A stretch of 64,000 nucleotides of DNA from positions 23,126,990-23,190,989 of the forward strand of contig OX421499.1 in the NCBI GenBank assembly GCA_949126835.1, written 5' to 3'. Shown here piece by piece: positions 32,526 to 44,583 of this stretch. The notes beneath the pieces were generated by a model. It was not told where the DNA came from. It did not search any database and saw only the letters and a list, made by a program, of their open reading frames with translations. Made by a program: the position numbers and the translations under genes. Origin of the DNA: Anisus vortex. Taxonomy: Eukaryota; Mollusca; Gastropoda; Planorbidae. The stretch's first letter is position 1, and each line of letters opens with the position of its first letter.

Positions 32526-35059
32526 AATTTACTGGTAGTAACATTTTATTTTGAACTCTTGTTTCACTTTTTACAATTGAGAAATTTTTAATCTACTAGT
32601 TTCTTCATATTTTAATGCCTGCACAAAACTTCTTTGTATTTTTCAAGATGAATGAAATCATTCTTTCAGTTTGAAGTAAAGGCGGCTCTTTTAGAACATT
32701 TTTTATGATATTTAGGAGCTAGTGAAGAAGTGTTCACAAGTTTCTTTTTTAAACTCAGCCAATAATGAGTATTATGTGGCTAGAACAGTACCCAGCCATC
32801 TATAGTTTCCCTAACTAAAGATATGGTGACTTTGGAAGAGATCCTTGAATTGTGTTTGCTATTAAATTCATTATTGGTGAATATTTAATCAACCCTAATC
32901 CTAATTTATAAATGGACATTGGACCAAAGGATACTTATTATTATGATATTATGATAGTCATTGGTATTAACTTTGACAATCCCTATATTATTTGTATCAT
33001 ATGTGATAATTTGTCATTATTCAGTAAGAGGCTCATAACATTTGTAAAGTCTCATTTTGTTAAAGGGTACAATTTGGTTAATTTTAATTTTTTGAATTTC
33101 TCTACTGACGTGGTTGAAATTTAAAAATGTATGCATGCCACCGTTTTCTTTAAATCTATTTATAGGATAGGAGAATTTGTATCTTGACCCTGGTGGTTTT
33201 TATAGCCAGCTGATTTAATGAAACAAAGATGTAATAAAGATGATTTGCTTATGTCAATGAAATAATTCCATAATAATTGTCACAGTAACTGTAACCCTTC
33301 CTGATCTTGAATGTCGCTGCCCTCCCCTTCTTTCCACTAAGGAACTGTCCACTGATTTTATAGGCTAGAGGAAAAGGGCTTGTGTGGCCAGTGGCCTTGA
33401 CTTTTCCCAATAGTTTGCCACCAGGTAGATCAAAATGCCAAAAATTGTGGGTTTTTGGTCTTGGATTTAAGCACAAGACCCTCCAATTCCATTACTGCAT
33501 TGGGACCACTGCATCCAACAACGTATAAAATATAGGTGTGGTTTTTTAAAGAAGATGAACAAGATAGCCTGATCTTAGGACTGATGGTATCCAAAGAGTC
33601 TGTTTTGTATTTGTACAGAGATGAACTTTGTGTGATAAATGTTTTAACATATAGTGGTTTTTTTTTTGGATATGGTGTGTGTGTATGTAGCAGCTAATAA
33701 TGTATGACTAGTGTTGTCTATTTTTAGTTGTTTTTTTTTTAGCTTTGGTTAAAAGCAGACATTAAAAATATCCTGTTTATATATATTGTGTTCTATTTGT
33801 ACTACTGTGCTGTTGTACATAAAAGCCTTACAATAAACTAGATGTCTTCCCGTGTGTACATAGTACTTTTTTTTTCTCTTTACCTGTATTGCAAAATGGT
33901 TATGTACACTGTATTTTGTGAATGTGCAACAGTGAAGCTTGTGGTCAATTAGGGCTAGTGAATAAAGCATCTGCATCAGTTTCCACGACTATGGATTGTG
34001 TGGACCAGTACAAAGCCCAGCCACATGTAGTTTTACCACAATCTTTTGCTGTTGCTCAATAACCCACATGTAGTGTGTATAGTATTGTAAATGTAAAGTA
34101 AACAAAAGTAAAGCAGCCACTTTCAAAACATTGCTGTGTCCCAATGGGTTGAAGAATAAGGTTCGCTAGTTTACATGCCATCAGTGCACAAGCAAGGGGG
34201 ACATAAAACTTACATTTATTATGTACGGTAGTTACATTGTGGATTTTTTTCTCGGGCCTAACGGGGTCTACACAGTAATTTATATATCCTACATATCCCC
34301 AGGGCCCTCGAGAGAAAAAAAAGATGCCGGTACGAGATCTTATCTGGGCCCCCCCTCCCCCCCCCCCCCGCCCACTTTTTTTAAACACTAGTAATTTCTA
34401 GATGATTTATTTGTATTACATGGGCCTACGTTTGAAAAATCAGGAATCTTTTTACAAGGTCTGTGAACCATTTTGTGAAACTGTCATAAGTGTTACCAAT
34501 TACCATTAGAGTGTAATCATTTCAATCAAAGCCTTACAGGTCTGTTACGAAAATACTTTAATCAAGTACATAGTTCTTGGTTTAAATTATTGTAATTGTT
34601 CCTGCGCTTCAGAAGGTCTATTGATCTGGCAAATAATATTACAAAGATGTGTAAAATGGGAAAAGTGACTCTCACTGTTGATTGATAATTTATGTCCTCT
34701 AGTGACTAGTGTTTCTAGGTTAGGCTAAGTGATTTAACTGGTGTTATTCTTGTCAGTTATAAATATTCACCAGTAATGTATGTTGTGTAGTCTAATGTAA
34801 GGTTAGATCTGCTGTGGCAATACAGTTGACACATAGTTTGTTTTTTACAAACTCTTCCCAAAATACATTTTGTTAAATGACCAAAAAAAATCTGTTTTCA
34901 ATTTTCAATACAATTGTCTAAAATGATGATACCTTCAATCTCCACTCTTGGCTACCGCACTGGAAATCATTAAAGTGTAAAAGGATCGACTAACTAGTTT
35001 AATTATCATAGGGCCTACTAGTACCGATATGCATCGACATAAAGTATTTAGGCCTAGGC
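32526..35059. other. AT-rich intergenic DNA
   Basis: No gene seen. Further AATAAA sites lie near 33831 and 33961. A poly-C run lies at 34351-34371. Confidence 0.45.
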
Positions 35060-36352
35060 CAGGGGTCGGCAACCTTTTGCTAATGGTGTGCCAAACTAGG
35101 ATTTTTAAATCATTCAGCGTGCCAACAGCCCGAAAGTCAACCTGCTCTATTAGCCTATATTTACATTTTTTTTTAAATAATAATATTTATTTAGCGCCGT
35201 AGCAAGATAGTGGCCCAAAACGAGGTGTATAGAGAAAATCTTTAGAGCGTTTAATATTTAACTTTAAAAAAACAAGGGAGACTAGCTTCCTGGTTATCTG
35301 GTTATCCTGGTTATCATCCTTTTTAATTTTTTTGCATTTACACCAAATACAGAATTTTATTACTAAACTTTCACATTTTGATAGTTAATTATCGACTAAA
35401 ATTATCATTTAGTTATCGTGATTCGAGATTTGGATCTGACACCTGCTTTACATTAATTGTATTTCAATCTCAGTTTTACTGAGATATTCTCTTTTTTTTT
35501 TTTAATTTATTTTTTTATGCAGTACTAGCAAAGATTGCGCTATCGTCGAGCGGTGTAGAGACATTGTAGTCATACAAACTTGGTAGTTAATGTAATGTTT
35601 AAAAATGTACACATTTTATTATAAATTCTTTAGTCATATAATATTTATATACTTTTAACTAACTTACACAATTTGATAAATTTTAAAATTATAATTGTAA
35701 GATCCATTAATGTTTTTATTAAAGAAAAATATGAAACATATTGGACATATTAGAGCAAAAAACAAATACAAAACGGGTTAATTATCTCCCTTCTTTTAAA
35801 ATAAAAATAATATTACTTTTTAATTATTATTTCATTATAAAAATCTAGCAATTTTGTGTTTAAAATTCAACTTGCTGCATTTTAAATGGTCAATATCCCT
35901 CCACTTAAAAAAAAAGATCCACATCTAAGATGGTTGTATATCGATAAATCCAGTCAGACTTTATGTGGTGTGAAAACAAGAGTCCATAAATTTGAAAGTC
36001 TTGTCTTTGTTTATAAAACTCCTCTCTATCTATTTTAATATATGGCATAAATTAGGGAATTACAAGTAGTTAAGTGTTTTGAAATTGAATAACGTGCAAG
36101 ATTTGTCCAGTTTCAATGCAAATCCATTCCAGTGGTCGAACAGTCAAGTGCTGTTTGGCCACGTCCTTGTAAAAGCAAGTTCAACTCACTGAAATGTGTC
36201 GCTCGCCATTCAGAAACATCGGCTTCAACAGTTAGTGCCTCCTCATTCAATTATTGAAAAAAATTAACAAGAAGCACCTTTGGAGGTCTCTCGCGTGCTA
36301 TCTAAAGTCGCTCTGCGTGCCATGTGTGGCACGCGTGCTTTAGGTTGTCGGG
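35060..36352 (-). mobile_element. Long hAT element, CAGGGGTCGGCAACC family, 1.3 kb, with transposase remnant
   Basis: Left end caggggtcggcaacctttt. The right end keeps ggcacgcgtgctttaggttg, but the final bases are altered (no clear CTG or 8-bp duplication). The minus strand at about 36070-36250 reads EADVSEWRATHFSELNLLLQ then GRGQTALD, a hAT transposase segment of ZBED5/GTF2IRD2 type. The interior aligns with 9216-10742. Inactive. Confidence 0.85.
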
Positions 36353-36892
36353 CTACTAAGCTAACAGGGAGAACTGTAAGCCTGTAGGGCTCATAGGTCT
36401 TTATTTGTAAGTGTCTCTGGAGAAAATAAAATAAAAAAGAGATCCAAAATGCTATCGAAAATAATTAGGCCCTTTATTACAACGAGATGCTTCTTTGCAA
36501 ATTTAACAAAATGTTCAGGTACACATTCAAAGAAAACAAAAATTAAGGGCCCCTAGCGCAATGTGAGATTGTAGGAGGTTTTGGGGCATCTCCTCTTAGC
36601 TTTATTGCAACAATTAAAAAAATTCGTGCGTAATTGCCAATTTAATTTTAAATTATATAAAAAAATATTCATGGGCCCCCTAATCTTTTGTGGGCCCCGG
36701 TACGGCGTACCGGCTGTACCCCCCTCTCGTGGGGCCTGCATATCCCGTAGTCTGACCGTTGGGGTGCCACAGATGACATGCACACCAGCCTCCTCCATTC
36801 CTCCCGTCCCTCAGCCCTTCTCATTGCGTAGCAAAGCTTCATTGCAGTCCACTGCTGACTGTCCCTTCGTGAGCTTCCATGATCTTCCAGTG
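36353..36892. other. Composite repeat-like DNA, unidentified
   Basis: Contains tgggccccct, ccccggtacg and gtggggcc motifs around 36670-36740, like the ends of G/C-rich MITEs, and an otherwise unknown GC-richer block at 36740-36892. No gene. Confidence 0.4.
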
Positions 36893-37104
36893 CAGGGGTC
36901 GGCTACCTACGGCACACGTGCCAAACTTGGTACGCTGGGCTATTTTTAAGGGCACGCGGAAGACTACCCCCCCCCCCCCCCATAACTCCCCAAAAAATGC
37001 AATTCAAGTTCTTCTACAAGAAGTCAATATAGAGCTTTTGGCACGCTTAATGAATTAGAAATTCTACTTTTGGCACACTGTTATCAAATGGTTGCCAACC
37101 CCTG
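36893..37104 (-). mobile_element. Short non-autonomous hAT element, CAGGGGTCGG family
   Basis: Left end caggggtcggctaccta. Right end tggttgccaacccctg. 212 bp, inverted relative to 8699-8896, with a poly-C run inside (about 36966-36981). Flanks do not give a clean 8-bp duplication. Confidence 0.85.
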
Positions 37105-37184
37105 AGACCCTATAATTATAATTATTACCAATAATATACTGGTCCAGTTTAATTGCTTCTAAACATTCGGTAAAGTTATAGAAA

Positions 37185-37690
37185 ATATTTGATTATAAAT
37201 GGCTGCAATACTAACAGTAGTATAATATAATAATAAGATTTTAAGAGGATGTGCAAAGGGACATAACCAAATTTAAATTAAGCCCTTTCTGTAATTCCAC
37301 AGTTATTTCCCTTTTATTTAGAGAAAATATTTGATTATAAATGGCTGCAATAGTAACAGTCGTATAATCAGATTTTAATGGGATGTGCAAAGGGTCAAAA
37401 CCGAATTTAAATAAGTCCTTTCTGTAATTCCACAGTTATTTCCATTTTATTTATAAAAAATATTTGTTTATAAATGGCTGCAATAACAACAGTCGTAAAA
37501 TCAGATGTGCAAAGGGACATAACTATATTTAAATTAAGACCTTTCTGTAATTCCACAGCTATTTCCCTTTTATTTAGAAAAAATATCTGATTATAAATGG
37601 CTCCAGATTTTAAGAGGATGTACAAAGGGACATAACTATATTTAAATAAGTCCTTTCTGTAATTCCACAGCTATTTCCCTTCCATTAATT
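37185..37690. repeat. Four diverged tandem units of about 115-145 bp
   Basis: ttctgtaattccacag recurs at about 37287, 37421, 37541 and 37655. Each copy is preceded by ataaatggctgcaa and gatgtgcaaaggga blocks. Non-coding. Confidence 0.9.
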
Positions 37691-37868
37691 GGCATCAGCC
37701 TTCATTACCTTACCGCTGTTTCTATGTCCTTAGGCGTCCGCAGCTCAAAGTTTAAAAATAAATTTTTAATGTGTTTGCATCGCCATACATTCTAAATGTC
37801 GTTTAATGAAGTTAAGGTTTTTTTTCTTCGCGCCAATCATAAACATTCATAAAAAGGATATATAGGCC

Positions 37869-38596
37869 TACAGTGAACCCTCGCTACTTCGCGGTTCGAC
37901 ATTCGCAGATTCACCACTTCGCGGATTTTTTTTCATTTTATTATATGAGAAAATATATTGCGGATTTTCCGTAAATTTCGAAAATAGTCGCGATATATAG
38001 GCCTAAGGACCCAAAATATTTATGTAGGCTACATTTAAGGGTGGCTTGTTAACAGTACGTACGGGTAGGGTTTTTATTGTAACTTTCAACTTATTTCGTT
38101 GTGAGTAAAATACTGTAGGCCTATAATTGTACAGTACCGTAACATTCTTTCATTTTTTTTTATAAGCTTATAGACTATACCTACTGTTTTATTGTTAAAC
38201 GTTTTTGCCTGTGTACTGTATAATATGTAGGCCAACATACTGTAGATATTTGTACATTACTGTAAAGGGTGGTTTGTTAACAGTACGTAAGCATATAGAG
38301 GAGGATTTTAAAAGTCCGAATACACGTTAAATTAATACTGTAAATATGGTGTCTATACTTATAAGTTTACAGACGTTCCTTCTAGATAGAAGATTATTAC
38401 GTCCACTAGGCCCAAAACTCCTGCAGGGCGACAGGGATCCGTCGGTGGCAGGGCTAGAACCCGCGACCTGTCAGTTGGTTTTTGGTTGACAGTCCGGTGA
38501 ACTAACCGCTGGACCAGCCGGCTTCACTTCGCGGATTTTCAGCTATCGCGGTCGGTCTTGGAACCTATCTACCGCGATAAACGAGGTTTAACTGTA
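37869..38596. mobile_element. TA-flanked DNA transposon (Tc1/mariner-pogo-like MITE) carrying a SINE
   Basis: The left end tacagtgaaccctcgctact and the reverse complement of the right end (tacagttaaacctcg) are inverted repeats that begin and end with TA, as expected for Tc1/mariner insertion. The interior has cttcgcgg motifs and two gttaacagtacgta copies. A SINE at 38362-38526 was inserted later. No transposase frame. Confidence 0.8.
38362..38526 (-). repeat. SINE family A, full-length, nested in TA element
   Basis: The reverse complement matches 20644-20815 from gccggctggtccagcggtta to ggaacgtctgtaaac. Contains the B box (cgggttctagcc). Confidence 0.92.
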
Positions 38597-38617
38597 TATC
38601 AAACAATTTGTTACCAA

Positions 38618-39000
38618 AGGGCCGACCATAAACGACGTCGCGCGCCCAAAAAGTGGAGGGGGTAAAAAATTTGGAACAATTCGTGACGAAGGAGGGAGGG
38701 GGGTTAACCAATAAATGATCTCACATAATTTCTAATTTAACAAGTTAAGTTGTTACCATATTGTGTAGGTATTGACATTAATACGAGATTGTGAATAAGT
38801 AGGTCTAACCCTATAAATAAAAACATTCTCTTTTTGAAATTGAAAATATGATTTAATAATAATTTGTGTGTGTGGTGGGGGGTTGGGGTGGTGGTGGTGA
38901 GTGCAGAGTGTTTTGACGTCATAGGCCTATATATAATGGAAGGGAGTCTTTTTGTGACGAATGCGTGGAAGGGGGGGGGGGGGTGGCTAAACATTGACAT
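38618..39000. mobile_element. MITE-like sequence, GGGCCGACCATAAACGACG end
   Basis: The terminus agggccgaccataaacgacg matches the ends at 7452, 17667 and 19276. G-rich internal blocks and gtgacgaa motifs occur at 38683 and 38955. The right end is not identified. Confidence 0.5.
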
Positions 39001-39286
39001 ATAAGCTACATTTAAAAATTGTATAAACTACAATGAAAAGAAATCTATTAATATAATAATAACAAATAATAATTATTTTTATTTAAGCCATTTAGGAAAG
39101 TAATGTTTCTTTTAAAGTCGACCGTATGGCATTCCGATACGTTATCCACACGTTCTAGGTCTAATTGCAAAGGTGAAATCTGGGGCAATAAGGTCACGCG
39201 TACAACGTGTCTTTAAATAAACCAATTTGATTGGTTAAACACACACACAGAGCTATAATCTATTTATAGATAAACAATTGAGTGCT
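39001..39286. other. Intergenic spacer
   Basis: AT-rich. Nothing recognised. Confidence 0.4.
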
Positions 39287-39360
39287 AGGCTGTTGGCACG
39301 TCGAATGAATTAGCAATCCCCTACTTTGGCAGTCTATTATCAAAAGGTTGCCGACCCCTG
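39287..39360 (-). mobile_element. Truncated end of the CAGGGGTCGG hAT family
   Basis: Starts at ggctgttggca and ends ggttgccgacccctg, the same 73-bp fragment as at 11331-11403. Confidence 0.78.
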
Positions 39361-39720
39361 TTCCAATGCATCCGGCATGATTCTCTCCAGAAAGATTTTG
39401 AAGAGAGTTGGCGGGAGCAAGCATCCTTGCGTCGTATCCCAACGGTAGTCCTAAACCATTCTCCGATAAGAAGATTGCGCTGGGGGTCCTGCCTTTGAGG
39501 CCTTGCGTCGTATCCCAACGGTAGTCCTAAACCATTCTCCAAAGTTGTCACCGATAAGAAGATTGCGCTGGGGGCCCTGCCTTTGAGGCTGCGCATATTA
39601 GGCCTATATCAGCATGGTTATGTTGTAGGCCTATTTGATGTTACCCTATAGTGGTGGTCATTTATTGGGCAGCGTGCCAGACCCAGTCGAATGTTTTCTT
39701 GATATCAATAATAACTACAG
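39361..39720 (-). pseudogene. LINE reverse transcriptase fragment with internal duplication
   Basis: The minus strand reads VVIIDIKKTFDWVWHAA (RT motif A). It then reads GRAPSAIFL and EWFRTTVGIR and, after a 1-nt frameshift, GCLLPPTLFKIFLERIMPDALE (here shown in two parts: GCLLPPTLFKIF and LERIMPDALE). A ~78-bp segment is tandemly duplicated (about 39427-39505 and 39506-39596), one copy lacking 12 bp. Dead copy. Confidence 0.85.
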
Positions 39721-40128
39721 CAAAAAACAACAACAAAAAAGCAGAACTGTGTGTTTACATTTTCTATTAGCCTACATTTTTTAATATTATAACTTTGTCA
39801 CTATAAGACTATAAGCTTACGCTATATATAGTCGAAATTTGCATCTTCTTTGAGACCTTTTATCTAAGAATAACGTTTAAAATCTAGAAAAGATTAAGTA
39901 AATTAGGAAACTAGTCTATATAATAGCCTATTGAACGATAAGTAGGCCTAAATAATTTTTAACCTAGACCCCTACATCTAACAATTAAGATTATAACCCA
40001 GCACTTTTTTTATATAGTAAAATCATAGTAGGCCTACTTATTTAAAAAAAAATACGTTTCTCCAGAAAAGCGGGTTTAATGGAAGTGCAAAAAATAATAG
40101 CATATAATATATATATAGGCCTAGCCTA
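39721..40128. other. AT-rich intergenic DNA
   Basis: No gene. Several taggccta palindromes. Confidence 0.45.
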
Positions 40129-40129
40129 T

Positions 40130-40515
40130 ATAATAATAATAATAATAATAGTATTTATAAAGCGCTATCAACCAACATAATGTAGGCTCAAAGCGCGTCA
40201 AAAGACCGTGAACAAAACATACCTACAGGTAATAACGTACCGTATAATGACTAGGGTTATACAAAACTAGACGAAAATAAAACGAAAGAACTGATTACTA
40301 AAGGTGAATCTTAAAATAGTGAGTCTTTAAGTTCTTTTTGAAGGTGTCATAGCAGGCGGTTTGTCTGAGCTTGATGAGGAGCGAGTTCCATACCTTCGGG
40401 CCAAATGATGAGAAGGCTCTCATACCACAGGTCTTCAGCGAGAAACGCGGCACAACCAGTAGAGACGAGTCTGCTGAACGCAGGTCTCTTTGCGGCGCAT
40501 ATACTTCAAACATTA
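40130..40515 (-). pseudogene. LINE 3' end, antisense (LKTHYF C-terminus)
   Basis: The minus strand at 40298-40513 reads VYAPQRDLRSADSSLLVVPR, then FSSFGPKVWNSLLIKLRQ and FKKNLKTHYF with a stop. This is the classic C-terminus of CR1/jockey-like ORF2. The 3' UTR (agcgctttataaatac on the minus strand) ends in a (tta)n tail, seen as aataataataat at 40130-40150. A close copy lies at 60820-61270. Confidence 0.93.
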
Positions 40516-40639
40516 ATTTATAGCTATATATATACCAATATCAATCCTGCGTGTCCGGGCAAATAGTAGGCCCAGCCGGCCCAGGGCCCCAGGCCTATAT
40601 ATGAGATCATATGTAGGCCTCTGTGTGAGTGTGTATGTG

Positions 40640-40725
40640 TGTGGGGGCTATTATAGTAAGCCCCTATTTATAGTAGGCCCTATAAAGAGTGTGTGTTGTG
40701 TGTGTGTGTGGGGGGGGGGGGGGGG
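40640..40725. repeat. GT-rich microsatellites and poly-G run
   Basis: Two gtgtgtgtg tracts, and a G run of about 16 at 40708-40724. Confidence 0.9.
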
Positions 40726-40809
40726 ATAGTGCAGGACTTATGATGAACGGCTTTTTTTTTTTTGCAAGATGGCATGCCAGATTTTAATTCTTTACCCTAC
40801 ATCTTTACA

Positions 40810-40870
40810 AGCAACCTGGGCCATGAAGGCCACATGCGACCCGCGGTCCGCATGTTTAATATAGCCTTTA
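40810..40870. mobile_element. Possible hAT end fragment
   Basis: gcaacctgggccatgaaggc and gcgacccgcggtccgcatgt resemble common hAT termini with 'ggccgcat' motifs. Only one end is visible. Confidence 0.35.
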
Positions 40871-42040
40871 TGTTGTTGAGCACTTTGTTAAATGCTAGAC
40901 TACAGTAAATTACTGAATTGAATTGTCTTCAAAGCTGTTGTTAATATTTTCCTGCATGTTTTTAACAAATTTTGAAAATAACATAAATACTACAAAATTT
41001 ACTACTTTTAGTGAATATAGGTCTACACTAGAAAAAGCAAGCGCAGCAAATAGGAAAATTAGATCACAACCTGTCTATATGTGTGACTCAGCAATTTGTA
41101 TAATATATCCATTTTTTTAAAATTCCTTTGGTAAAAAAATGGGCAACATAACAATACGCAAAAATACAGATAGGGGCTTAATAGAACTTTAATAAGTAAA
41201 ATCAAATAAATGAATTCAGTTCTTAAGTAAGCTTATTTATTCAGGCAGGAAAAAAAGGTGTTAATAATAATTTTGGCTCATTAACAACACTAAAATCTGG
41301 ACATTCGGGTGAACGACCCTGACAATCACAGAAACAGCTGTGATGTTAAAAAATACCTATCCAAACCCTTACATTTGAAACAAGTGGTTTCTTTTTAGAA
41401 GGTAATGTAAAAATCTTATAGAAAATATAATAAATACTTAATTTAATGATGATGATGCCTTTTTCTTAGGTGTGCATTGATATAGGCTAGCTTCATTATT
41501 TATAAAATTATTTATCTTTTGTAAAGTAGGTTAAAGTTAAGTAGTTTACGTAGGATTAGATTAGACTTCTTACTACTTTTCTAATTCGCACACTTTTTTT
41601 TTAATGAAATGAATTTGCGAATTGGGGTCGGTTTAAGATTATCTTGGCCTAAATATGCTTTAGGCCTATTTGTTTCATTGATTTTATTTATATATATATT
41701 TATTAAACATTTTATAGAATGTAGGCCTATTACTATTATTATTCATATTTTTATATTTAGATTAATGAATGAGAATAATAATAATTTAGTATGATGCAAT
41801 CTAAAAAATAAATCAACTAAAATACTAAAAAGATACTACCAACTTGGCCTAGATTTAGACTAAGGCCAACTATTCAGCCTGACCTAAAGCTAAAGTTTAA
41901 GGCATAGTATAGATAGTATATTTTTATCATTGACATTTCAATTTCAAGACATTTGTTTGTTTAGGCCTACATTTTACATTCTCAAAGTAGGCCTTTGTGA
42001 CTTTGACCACCAAAGTATGTCATGAATCAATGAACTTAAC
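40871..42040. other. AT-rich intergenic DNA
   Basis: No gene. Several taggccta palindromes at 41661-41990. Confidence 0.45.
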
Positions 42041-42044
42041 GTTG

Positions 42045-42640
42045 AAAGTAGGCTAAAAATATATAAAGAATCTTGCAGTAATTTGTTCAAATGTAATAAG
42101 AATATAAAACTAAAATGCTATCTCACATTAGTTAGGCCTATACTAGAATATGCAGCATCTGTATGGGACCCATCAACTAAGGAAAACATTAAAAAATTAG
42201 AACAAATTAAAAAAAAGGCTGCAAGGTTCATAACTAGTGAATATTCCCAATTAAGAAGAGTAACACCATTAGTAAAATCACCAAACCTAGAAACACTAGA
42301 GGACAGAAGGGCAAAGAGTAAAGTAGTAATAAAATACATAAGGCATTAAACTCTAATTTAGAAATACAACACAATAACAACCTGTTGCAAAGCTCAGATA
42401 AACATAAAGACAAAAACACTTTCCTTGTCCCTTATGCGAGGAAAATTGCATATAAGTACTCTTTCTTCCTGAGTGGCATTCGGGCATGGAATGGGTTGCC
42501 TGAACAAACCAGGAAAACCAATAACTTAACATCATTTAAAACATTAATAAAAATGCAAGACTAGACTCGGACCACGGATGAGGGTAGGATGCAATAATCT
42601 TCTTTATAGAAGGAGCGTCTGTAATGTATAAGATAAGAGT
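42045..42640 (+). pseudogene. LINE 3' end with C-terminus of ORF2 and diagnostic tail
   Basis: Reads LKCYLTLVRPILEYAASVWD, KLEQIKKKAARFI and, after a 1-nt shift near 42335, VPYARKIAYKYSFFLSGIRA, WNGLPEQTRK and FKTLIKMQD with a stop at 42562-42564. This is the C-terminal region of a jockey/CR1-like ORF2. The 3' UTR ends cttctttatagaaggagcgt then ctgtaatgtataagataag. That tail is shared with SINE family A. Well preserved but 5'-truncated. Confidence 0.93.
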
Positions 42641-44463
42641 CCCACAAAATGTAGGGTTCTAATAAATGCATGGAACCATATGCCTATAATCTAGATAGAT
42701 ACTTTTCAATGAAAATTTTTTAAAACTAGTTTTGTTTAGTAAGCCTATTTATTTTATGACATGGTATAGCTCGTCCCTGACATTTGAGATCACGCCTCTA
42801 ACTTGATAAATTTTGCTTCAATCTCCAAAGAAAAAAGACCACACAAAATGTAAATTAAATGTAAAAAAATGTCATCAGAAATATCACAATGTCTCCCCTG
42901 CTCATATTGACAGATGGCCCACACAAGCCTATGCAGCACCCCAGGGTAAAAGTTTCAGCGACACCCCCTTGCATACTGTAACTGCTTTGTTTAGTGCTAT
43001 ATATTTAGACTATATTTGAAGTGTCGTCCCTGGGCCTATGCCCCACCCTATGTGAGGGCACTGGCTGCTAGTAGTACATCAAGTTACTTCCTGTCCCTAG
43101 TCGTGTTATGTCTGGGAAGAGGCCAACTAAAAAATTGCTACAAAAAACATACAATACCATAACCATATCCAATACAAACGAAAAGTAAAACATCAAACTT
43201 ACAGATCTTACCGAAACCTAATTAATGCAAACTAAAAAAAGACAACAGAACTTCAGCCAATGTTGTAGCAAAAGTGGTGGTTATTATAGCACATGCAATC
43301 CAGGTGATATGGCATTTTGGGATATGATAAATAGATAAACACAAATTGCTCAAGAGAAATAACAATGTTTAATAAAAACATGCAATATTATCAAAATTTA
43401 GTACAAAATTACAGAATCTTCATAGTTGAACCAAACCAGCTGTTCTGTAATCAGAGCAAATAGACTTTTAATTTGATATATGATACAATAAAATATTCTT
43501 TGGGGCCACTACTCCCCACAATTGCACAGTTTGCTATTCTAAAGAATTCAATGATTTTGTTATTGGCATTGTTGAATATTTGTCTATAACTATAATACTA
43601 TTTTTCATTAGCAATATGTAGGCAATGGCATGGTAGCATGGACCTAGCAGATAGCACTTTTACTAATTTATACTTGTTTCAATGTGTACTAGAATGTTAC
43701 TATGTGTACAGCAATAGTTCATTTAAACCTCTTTACCTTTTGCACATTTTAACTAAGTTTGATATTTTGTTGACATTAAATAATGTGCATTTATGCTAAG
43801 GACTATAAATGTCAGTGTTTATTATTTTAACATTTGAAATTGCATTTCTGAATATACCAATATGTTTGCTGATCTGTTCTATGTGAAATAAAATTGTATA
43901 ATTACCAATGGTGTGTGTGCATTAGTTATTATGTAGAAATCTATACTTGTGGTAACAATATCTGCTTGTTTATGTCATTTTGCCTATCATCATGTTAATT
44001 ATAGCCTCTAAATTAAAAAGTACAGTATTATGATTGCTATCATACATTTCTAAGTACCAAAATTAAAAATTAGGTGTGGACAGTGTCCTAAGTTTTTTAT
44101 TTAAAGAAATAATGCAAGTTCTTGAAAGTGATTAACAAAAATATAATCCTCAATAATGTTAACATTGGATACTGCATGACAGGAAGGAAGTGTACACAGA
44201 TGACAGAAACCTTGATTCATATCAGGGTGGTCCTCGTCATGATTTTGCTTATATTTCCTCAGGTATCTTCAAATGAACTGTCCACCACACCACAATCCTC
44301 AGCAATAGTCTTGGCCCACCCCCCCACAGGGTGTAAACATCGAGGTGTCTTTTCTCACTGATGGCAAACTTTAATTATTAAACATTTGAGTAGCTCCTTG
44401 TTGTGTGTATAAGCTGGACTCTGACCTGTGTTGAAACATCACCAGAGAAAGTAATGTTTCAAA
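42641..44463. other. Region upstream of first GGCT-like gene
   Basis: AT-rich. No second gene recognised and no transposon seen between 42640 and 44464. It may contain the promoter and 5' UTR of GGCT1. Confidence 0.4.
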
Positions 44464-44583
44464 ATGAATGGGGAGACAAAGTCCAAAACGTTTAAGTATT
44501 TTTCTTACGGCAGTAATTTGTTGAAGGAGAGGATCCTAATAAATAACCCTACAGCACAAGTTTTTGGCAATGGAAAACTGCAT
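44464..44583 (+). CDS. GGCT1 exon 1
   Basis: The ATG at 44464 gives MNGETKSKTFKYFSYGSNLL through FGNGKLH, 40 codons, ending at cat|gtaagt. The paralogue's exon 1 is also exactly 40 codons starting MNGE, which supports this start. Confidence 0.93.

Noticed and set aside
44122..44361. 79-codon open frame upstream of GGCT1
   Set aside because: No domain, no good donor linking it to exon 1, and no homology recognised.
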